A stretch of DNA of 64,000 nt from Pontederia crassipes. Lineage: Eukaryota > Streptophyta > Magnoliopsida > Commelinales > Pontederiaceae. The stretch's first letter is position 1, and every line of letters starts with the position of its first letter. A program made the translations under genes and the position numbers. Under the pieces are notes generated by a model that had not been told where the DNA came from, did no database searches, and saw only the letters and a list, made by a program, of their open reading frames with translations. The stretch is from contig CM060189.1 of assembly GCA_030549335.1 (NCBI GenBank), positions 53,686,953-53,750,952 of the forward strand, read 5' to 3'. Shown here one piece after another: positions 56,816 through 64,000 of the stretch.

Positions 56816-57394
56816 TTAATAATGGGTCACAAACACATTATACTCCACCACCGCGTTCCCGGACGTCAGGTCGAAGCTGTACGTCGTGGCCAGCGCATAC
56901 CCGCGAGCCAGCCGGAAGATGCCGCTGCCGCCGACCACCGGCATCTCCCTGACGCCGGAGAATATCGCATTCCTGCCCAATACGGCGACTGTGCTCCCGT
57001 TGTACTTCCCCTCCATGAACACAAAGTTCATGACCATGAGAAGGGCGATATCCTTAGGATCCGTCGTCGTGGACGCGCCGGAGTAGAGCCCCTGCGCCCT
57101 GCCCACGAGCTTCGAGGACGGCTCCGGCCCCAGCGTCAGGGGATCGTCAACCATCACGACCATGCCGAAAATGGTCACGTTCGACGCCGGCGGGACGACC
57201 CGGACGGCAGTAGGGCTGGGTCCCCTGACGATGTCGTGAAAGTAGAACCTGAGGTGGCTGAGTTTTTCTCTCAGCGGCCGGCGTACGGGCGCTTGGCTTT
57301 GGAGGAGGAGGTCCTTCTGGTCGTCTGCCAGCGAGCGGGTGATGGCGAAGGAGAAGAGGAAGAAGAAGAGGAAGAGGAGGTGGAGTTTGGCCAT
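56816..57394 (-). CDS. Dirigent-like protein, complete and intronless
   Basis: The 192-residue product has the usual length for a plant dirigent protein. Residues 1-23 form a hydrophobic signal peptide (leucine- and phenylalanine-rich, ending near S-L-A), so the mature protein is predicted to be secreted to the cell wall. The dirigent domain covers about residues 45-191: H-L-R-F-Y-F-H-D-I (47-55), V-V-M-V-D-D-P-L-T (79-87), L-V-G-R-A-Q-G-L-Y (96-104), N-G-S-T-V-A-V-L-G-R-N (132-142), V-R-E-M-P-V-V-G-G-S-G-I-F-R-L-A-R-G-Y-A (148-167). Sequons are at N72 and N132. Dirigent proteins guide stereoselective coupling of phenoxy radicals in lignan, lignin or terpenoid formation; this wording resembles the larger non-DIR-a class whose substrates are mostly unknown. 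Third codon positions are very GC-rich, most strongly in the first third. The ATG sits in CCATGG, a favourable context. A longer antisense frame (56822-57517) is a shadow. Confidence 0.95.
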   Translation of the reverse strand: MAKLHLLFLFFFLFSFAITRSLADDQKDLLLQSQAPVRRPLREKLSHLRFYFHDIVRGPSPTAVRVVPPASNVTIFGMVVMVDDPLTLGPEPSSKLVGRAQGLYSGASTTTDPKDIALLMVMNFVFMEGKYNGSTVAVLGRNAIFSGVREMPVVGGSGIFRLARGYALATTYSFDLTSGNAVVEYNVFVTHY

Positions 57395-57600
57395 GGAGGT
57401 TTACTTTCCCAAGCGTCCCGGGCCAATTTGGAATGGACTTGCGTTCAGCTATTAAAAGTGGAGTTGACGAGGTTTACTTTCCCAGGGCGTGCGAGCACGT
57501 GTGGAGTTGTTGAGTAGCTTTGAGTGCACTTATGTCACGACATGATGCGAATCAGTCACGATTTCCATCTCCCCCTGTATAAAGTTATCACTTTATATTT
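57395..57600 (-). promoter_or_regulatory. Dirigent upstream region
   Basis: On the minus strand a TATAAAG word at 57597-57591 lies about 200 bp before the ATG and could be the TATA box. A CACGTG G-box is at 57496-57501. A perfect 16-bp direct repeat (GAGGTTTACTTTCCCA in plus-strand reading) occurs at 57396-57411, right against the start codon, and at 57469-57484. The transcription start is not known, so the repeats may be leader or promoter sequence. Confidence 0.4.
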
Positions 57601-58675
57601 GTTATATATTTTCCTTGCTAAAAGAGGCCAAGTCCAAGTCCAAAAAAAGAATACAAAAATAAAAAAGAACACAAAAAAAGTGGCCGTCCAGCGAAAAAGG
57701 GTTATGGCGTGTGAAAGACGAAAATAATGAGTTACTGCACTTTTTCACCACACTTTCCAAACAAAAGCTTTTGGTAGAAGACAATGTGTTAAAAAACCCC
57801 AGATTCAGATTGGTATCCCATCAAAATCTAATTAGCTGAATCATTTAACTTGGACGACGATTGATAATAAAATATTATAATAATATTAATTATAATACTT
57901 ATCAACATATATTTATATTCCTTAATATATTCAATTATAAAAATGAGTACATTAAAATACAATAATATGATTAAAAAAACTTTAATTAAAAATAATACAT
58001 CGAAGTGAACATTTTTATCTAATTTTCATATATTCAATCATACTTATAGATTCATATATATTCAATCATAATTAAAAATCTTTAATCTCTCATGCCATTT
58101 TGTTCGATCAAACTTCTCTTATGTAAGAAAATTTCGATCAAACCCAAAAAATCTACCAAATCCGAAAAAATCAAACTGAAAAAAAAATAGGAATCCAAAT
58201 ATAATTTAAGGTATTTTTTAATAAATTAAAACTCACCCCCTAAAAATAGGGCACCATTAGAAAAAATAGTAAGAGCTCGTTTTTTATTTATAATTTTTTT
58301 ATAAAATTAATTTATAAGTTATCTATTATTTATTATAGATATAATATTTTTTATATAAATTTTTTACTTTCTATCACATCATCGAACTTTATTATGACTT
58401 TAAAGTTTTAATATTAACATAAAATTAAACACTTATAGGTTAATTCCAATTTATTATATATATTTGAAAATAAAATTATATAAAAGTAAGATTTTGAAAA
58501 AAAAATCCAAAAAAATGAACTCATTAGAGAGTTGTTTTTATTGTTTTAAATAATTTTAGTATGATTTTTTAATTTAAAAATCATGCCAAAGTATAAGAGA
58601 TAATTTTTTTGATCGAAAATCTAACCTGACCGAATTACTTTCACTCCTATGTGCCCGTCTTAGAATATTTATCTT
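57601..58675. other. Intergenic AT-rich DNA, no gene seen
   Basis: AT-rich throughout with poly(A) runs (57640-57680) and no recognisable protein or transposon terminus. Confidence 0.55.
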
Positions 58676-60409
58676 TAAGGGGCTGTTTGGGTGGAAAAAA
58701 GATGTTCGGGAACAAAAATTTTCTGACCCGTGATTGACCTCGTTGTTTGATCTACCAAGAACAAGAATGTTCGTGACCTCCTCAAGAACATAAAAATTCA
58801 AGAATTTAACTGTTCTTCTCATCATCAAGCATGGGACGGGTAAATTACACCAAATGCCCTCCAACTTTAAGGTTTGCTCAGCGATACCCTCCAACTTCAC
58901 TTTGTAACACAAATGCCCTTCATCTTTTAACGCGTTTCACCCGATGCCCTCTTTATCTTGGATAGCCGGTTTTCGGATTTTTCGTCGACGTGGCATCCAC
59001 GTGACCATCTCCTCTCTCCTTCATGCAAATAGTCATTCAATGTGGCATGTGTCCAACGTGGCACATAAAATTACACCAATGCCCTCCAACTTTAAGATTT
59101 GCTCAACGATATCCTCCAACTTCACTTTGTAACACAAATGTCCTTCATCTTTTAACGCGTTTCACCCAATGCCCTCTTTACCTGGGATAGCCGATTTCTC
59201 AGTTTTTCATCGACGTGACGTCCACGTGGCCATCTCCTCTCTCCTCAATGCAAATAGTCGTCTGACGTAGCATACTCCGATGTGGCACCACGTATATATT
59301 AAACCATCATACTTACCGTAAGTTGACCCACTCACTGTTAAATTATTTTCTTATTTTTCTTTTTGTCGTTCGCTCTTCTTCGTCGTTCGCCTCCTTCATC
59401 GTTTACTTTTCGCGTTCGTCGGCGTTGTCTTTGCTCAAATTGGTTAATTTTATGTGCATTTGGTGAGCAAACTTTAAAGTTAGAGTACATTTCACCATAT
59501 GCCCTCTTTACCTAGGATAATCGATTTTTTGATTTTTCGTCGACGTGATGTCCACATGGTCATCTCTTCTCTCCTCCATACAAATAGTCATCCAACGTGG
59601 CATGCTCCGATGTGACACATAAAATTATACTAAATGTCTTACAACTTTAAAGTTTGCTCACCAAATGCACATAAAATTACACCAATTTGGACAAAGACAA
59701 CGCCGACGAACGCGAAAAGTGAACGATGAAGGAGGCGAATGACGAAGAAGAGTGAAGACGATGAAGAGCGAACGACGAAGGAGTGCGAACGACGAATGAG
59801 GTTTCATGCGAACGATGAAAAAAAAGAAACTAAGAAAATAATTTAACAGTGAGTGGATTAACTTACGGTAAGTAAGATGATTTAATATGTGGTACCACGT
59901 CGAAACATATTACGTCGGACGGCTATTTGCATGGAGGAGAGATGAGATGACCACGTGGACGCTACGTCGATAAAAAATCAAAAAATCGACTGTCCTAGGT
60001 AAAGAGGGCATCGGGTGAAATGTATTAAAATATGAAGGACATTTGTGTTACAAAGTGAAATTGGAGGGTATCACTGAGCAAATCTTAAAGTTGGAGGGCA
60101 TTGGTGTAATTTTATGTGCCACGTCGGAACATGCCACGTCAGACGACTATTTGCGTGGAGGAGAGAGGAGATGGCCACGTGGACGCCACGTCGACGAAAA
60201 ACAAAAAAATTGGCTATTCCAGGTAAAGAGGGTATCGGGTGAAACGCGTTAAAAGATGAAGGGCATTTATGTTAACCTTAAAGTTGGAGGGCATTTGGTG
60301 TAATTTACCCCGCATGGGACCCACTTACTATTAAAATGGACGTTTGGATGAAACCTTGAGAACAAGGTCATTGTCCTCATTTTATTCCGACAAAAAACAG
60401 GCCCTAAGA
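58676..60409. mobile_element. Possible hAT-like MITE interrupted by foldback element
   Basis: The left edge TTAAGGGGCTGTTTGGG and the right edge AAAACAGGCCCTAA resemble the inverted termini of hAT-type MITEs. They sit outside the foldback element's target duplication, so an older small element of about 260 bp may have been its target. Termini are imperfect and an 8-bp duplication was not confirmed. Confidence 0.4.
58838..60311. mobile_element. Foldback Mutator-like element, palindromic
   Basis: The outermost 37 bp are perfect inverted repeats (GGGTAAATTACACCAAATGC... at 58838-58874; the mirrored copy at 60274-60310), flanked by a 9-bp duplication GCATGGGAC (58829-58837 and 60312-60320), as expected for Mutator-like elements. 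Each arm contains two direct copies of a roughly 230-bp unit (starting near 58838 and 59070 on the left). The arms mirror each other almost to the centre, including an inner palindrome around 59404-59723. GTGAAACGCGTT and CCACGTGG-type words recur. No transposase is encoded. Confidence 0.9.
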
Positions 60410-61739
<1,330 letters not shown>

Positions 61740-62270
61740 TTGTTATTATTACCGATGAGTGTAGTACCGAGGGACTCAGATCCGAATCCGTCGGTACTAC
61801 TAAAGGGTACACCCATCGAGAACTTTAATTTTTTCCCACCTTCATTCCCTTCTAATTTTTCCTCTCTATCCTCTCTCTCTTTTCTCCCTCTTTCGATTTC
61901 ACCGTCTCCCTTCTCTCTCTCCCTCTCCCTCTCTCTCGACTCCGGCCGTCAAGCGCCAAATCGCCGCCAGGCGCCGGATCACTGTCGTTGCGCCAATTCT
62001 CTACCAAGCGCCTAATCGTGGCTGCCAGCATCGGATGCCGGATCTGACTGTCAGGAACCGGATGCCAGGCGCCGATCTGGCTGCTTGGCGGCGGCAGATT
62101 CGATCGACAGGTGTAGGATCCAGCCCCTAGGCATCGAATCGTGACCTCCAAGTGCCGGATCGGTCACCAAGCGGCCAGATTCGATCGCCAGGCGCCGCAT
62201 CGCGGCTGCCAAGTGCCACATTGTGGCCACCAGGCGCCGAAACGACCACCTTGGGTGTTCCTGCCAAGAT
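61740..62270. repeat. GC-rich repeat island, CACTA-like
   Basis: It starts with ACCGATGAGTGTAGTACCG and CCGTCGGTACTAC words like those near the right end of the element at 53883-56496, followed by CT-rich DNA. About 61935-62255 is built from degenerate GCCAGGCGCCGGATC repeats. Frames open on both strands (61740-62015, 61852-62151) result from the repeats. No CACTA termini were found, so this is a fragment. Confidence 0.5.
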
Positions 62271-63552
62271 GTGAGGGAGAGAAGGAGAGAGGATGAGTGT
62301 GAGAAGGTGAGCGGGTAGGTGGGGGAATGGAGAGCTTATGCCGGGTATGGAGAGAGATTAAGTGAGATTTAAGGCAAATAAAGGTATTTATACCTTAGGC
62401 TTAGGGGTTTAACAAGGCTGGTGGGCTTCATGAATGGGCCTTAGATAGTTATATGTTTCTTTTATCTATTTTCTTTTAGTTTTCTTTCTATTTAATGTTT
62501 AATCATCCTCGAATTTTGTAAAATTTTGACCAATAAATATTTTCATCCACGGTAATCCATTTATCTTCCGCTCCTCGTGTGCACTGTTGTGGCCTTCCTC
62601 ACGCGTCTTCAATAGCATCACTTAATAGTCTCTTGCTAGATTCTCGGTGATGGTCCTAACTAAGCCATCATATTCTCTTATATTTTCAAGATTCTAGTGT
62701 AAATCTTAGATCCTTAACCAACTCTATAAAATGGAGAACGTTCTTACGTCACATTTCCGTTGCGCTACTCTAATCCTTAGCTTAATCTATTCAAGTGACA
62801 AGTTACTTAACTTGACCCTTGATCATTTTATGTCATTATTTAGGTCATATAGACCTAAGTAGAACAATTCTAATTTCCTTCACACATCATCATGATATCT
62901 TGGTAGTTTTCCTTAACTTTATTTTAAGAATCATGATTACATGTTCTATCTTAGACTTTTTTTTCTTGGTTTTCCAATTGTTATCCATGTCTATCATGCG
63001 CACACATTATAATTGACAAGATTAATTAATCATTAAGTGACAGTTACCTTTAATCATATATGGGGATTAGTGATCTTCATCAACTTTCATCAAAGGAGGC
63101 CCTAGTTAGGTCTTCTAAACCCTTAATCCAAGCAATCATACATTATTAAGGGGTGACTAGGGTATTGAATTCCCTCAACATATCTTTAAGGTTTACGTTA
63201 AAACTATAATCTTAATCATTTCCTTCTTTCCTCTTTTCTCTCTTCTTTCTTCTTCTTCCTTGATGTGGCAGCGCCCCTTTCCTCTTCCCCCCCCCCCCCT
63301 TTCTTTCTTGTTTCCGGTAGCCCTTTGGTTACTCCTCTTCTTGCCTTGCTGCACGTATGGTGGAGGATGGGGGCGAGATGAGCTCCCTTGTGCTACTATG
63401 CCTTGGTGCTATGGGAGGGAGATTGAAGGAAGGGAATGAGCTGGCTGCTTATGGCTGTTGCTCCTTGGTGCTGGCCAGTAAGTGGGAACAAGAGAGGGAG
63501 AGTAGTCACTTCTCTCTTGCTGCTGCTCGTGAGTGGAGAGGGAGTGATATAC
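62271..63552. other. Intergenic DNA, no gene recognised
   Basis: Moderately AT-rich with a C12 run at 63289-63300. The frame 63357-63590 lies in GGGAGGG/GAGAGGG-rich DNA and its end falls inside the LTR starting at 63553; it has no known motif. Confidence 0.45.
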
Positions 63553-64000
63553 TGATAGTGAAATTGAAGAGTGTAGTGATAACTTGCTGAATTTTGAGTC
63601 AAAAGTGAGATTTTTCAATTTTAGTCTAACTCCTTAATTCACTCTCTACTGCAGTGCACAGGTCAATTGTAGTGATCATAAATGTCGTATCCACAGTGAT
63701 TTGAAGCCTATGATTCCATAAACAATCTAGACTAGCCTTAACTAAAGTCAAAATTTCAAGAAATTGAAAGAAAATGCAAACCGATTTCTAAAAAGTGGCT
63801 AAAATGATAACTATTTTTAGATTTTTGAAAGGTTATCAAAACTGAATTGTAAATGTTAAACTAGAGGCTCAAAGGGGTTAACTATCAATGAGAAAGGTTC
63901 TCCTAGGAGTTGGGGTTCATCTAACTTAATTATGGATGGAATGGACAAGTTATCATTAAATGTCAATTTTAACTCAACTTGAAATAATCTATTTTCCCAG
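63553..64000 (-). mobile_element. 2.6-kb LTR family, copy C (runs off window)
   Basis: In plus-strand reading it starts TGATAGTGAAATTGAAGAG, the reverse complement of the 3' end of copies A and B, and continues in register through CTGCAGTGCACAGGTCAATT to GGATGGAATGGACAAGTTAT. Only the 3' 448 bp are in the window. The 5 bp to its left are TATAC. It could be another solo LTR or the 3' LTR of a full element, whose internal region would lie to the right. Confidence 0.85.

Noticed and set aside
56822..57517. A 231-codon plus-strand frame over the dirigent gene
   Set aside because: It is antisense to a complete, recognisable gene. The GC-rich third positions of the dirigent frame remove stops from the opposite strand; the translation is low-complexity (R- and E-rich) with no domain.

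Overview
This window looks like heterochromatic, repeat-rich DNA from a flowering plant, probably a monocot. The only convincing host gene is an intronless dirigent-like protein on the minus strand (56816..57394). Its very GC-rich third codon positions are typical of many monocot genes and contrast sharply with the AT-rich DNA around it. The species cannot be named from the sequence alone. Nearly everything else is transposon DNA: Ty1/copia, Ty3/gypsy of the Tekay-like chromovirus and Athila/Tat-like types, CACTA and foldback Mutator-like DNA elements, and a short non-LTR insertion. No tRNA, rRNA, CRISPR array or operon was seen.

Layout. 1-1837 is AT-rich. 1838-8391 is a copia cluster: three LTR copies with internal 3' ends between them, a primer binding site and a broken gag. 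It is interrupted by a 2.62-kb solo LTR (2482-5103, target duplication ATTTG) and by an 83-bp LINE/SINE tail. 8840-12836 is AT-rich DNA with a GC-rich island near 10.1 kb. 12837-14625 is a complete non-autonomous CACTA element. 16725-26273 is a decayed chromovirus (LTR, primer site, extra zinc-knuckle ORF, gag, protease, RT, RNase H, integrase, chromodomain, LTR).

26670-33298 is the 3' two-thirds of a minus-strand Athila-type element (Athila-1: pol, env-like ORF, 3' LTR). 33299-46114 is a second minus-strand Athila-type element (Athila-2) with both LTRs, a tRNA-Asp-type primer site, gag, protease, pol and env-like pieces. It is interrupted by a truncated LTR (41256-42496) and by a foldback element (35677-37613) that itself holds a solo LTR (35749-37167). 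46115-46990 is the 3' end of another chromovirus. 47090-48216 is a solo LTR with target duplication GAAAT.

49344-51971 is a second 2.63-kb solo LTR (duplication CCAAC), inserted into a fragment of its own family. 51985-53882 holds a copia-like LTR and a minus-strand chromovirus fragment. 53883-56496 is a truncated CACTA-like element with 243-274-bp tandem repeats and microsatellites. The dirigent gene follows. 58838-60311 is a palindromic Mutator-like foldback element with a 9-bp target duplication. The right end carries AT-rich DNA, another GC-rich island, and the start of a third copy of the 2.6-kb LTR on the opposite strand (from 63553).

The transposon genes do not form a working pathway: every polyprotein carries stops or frameshifts. 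The value of the window lies in its insertion history, readable from target duplications and nesting, and in unusual sequence architectures inside the LTRs: palindrome arrays, TTATCA arrays, a hairpin at a breakpoint, and an extra ORF between primer site and gag. All domain calls were made by eye from conserved motifs; no database search was run.
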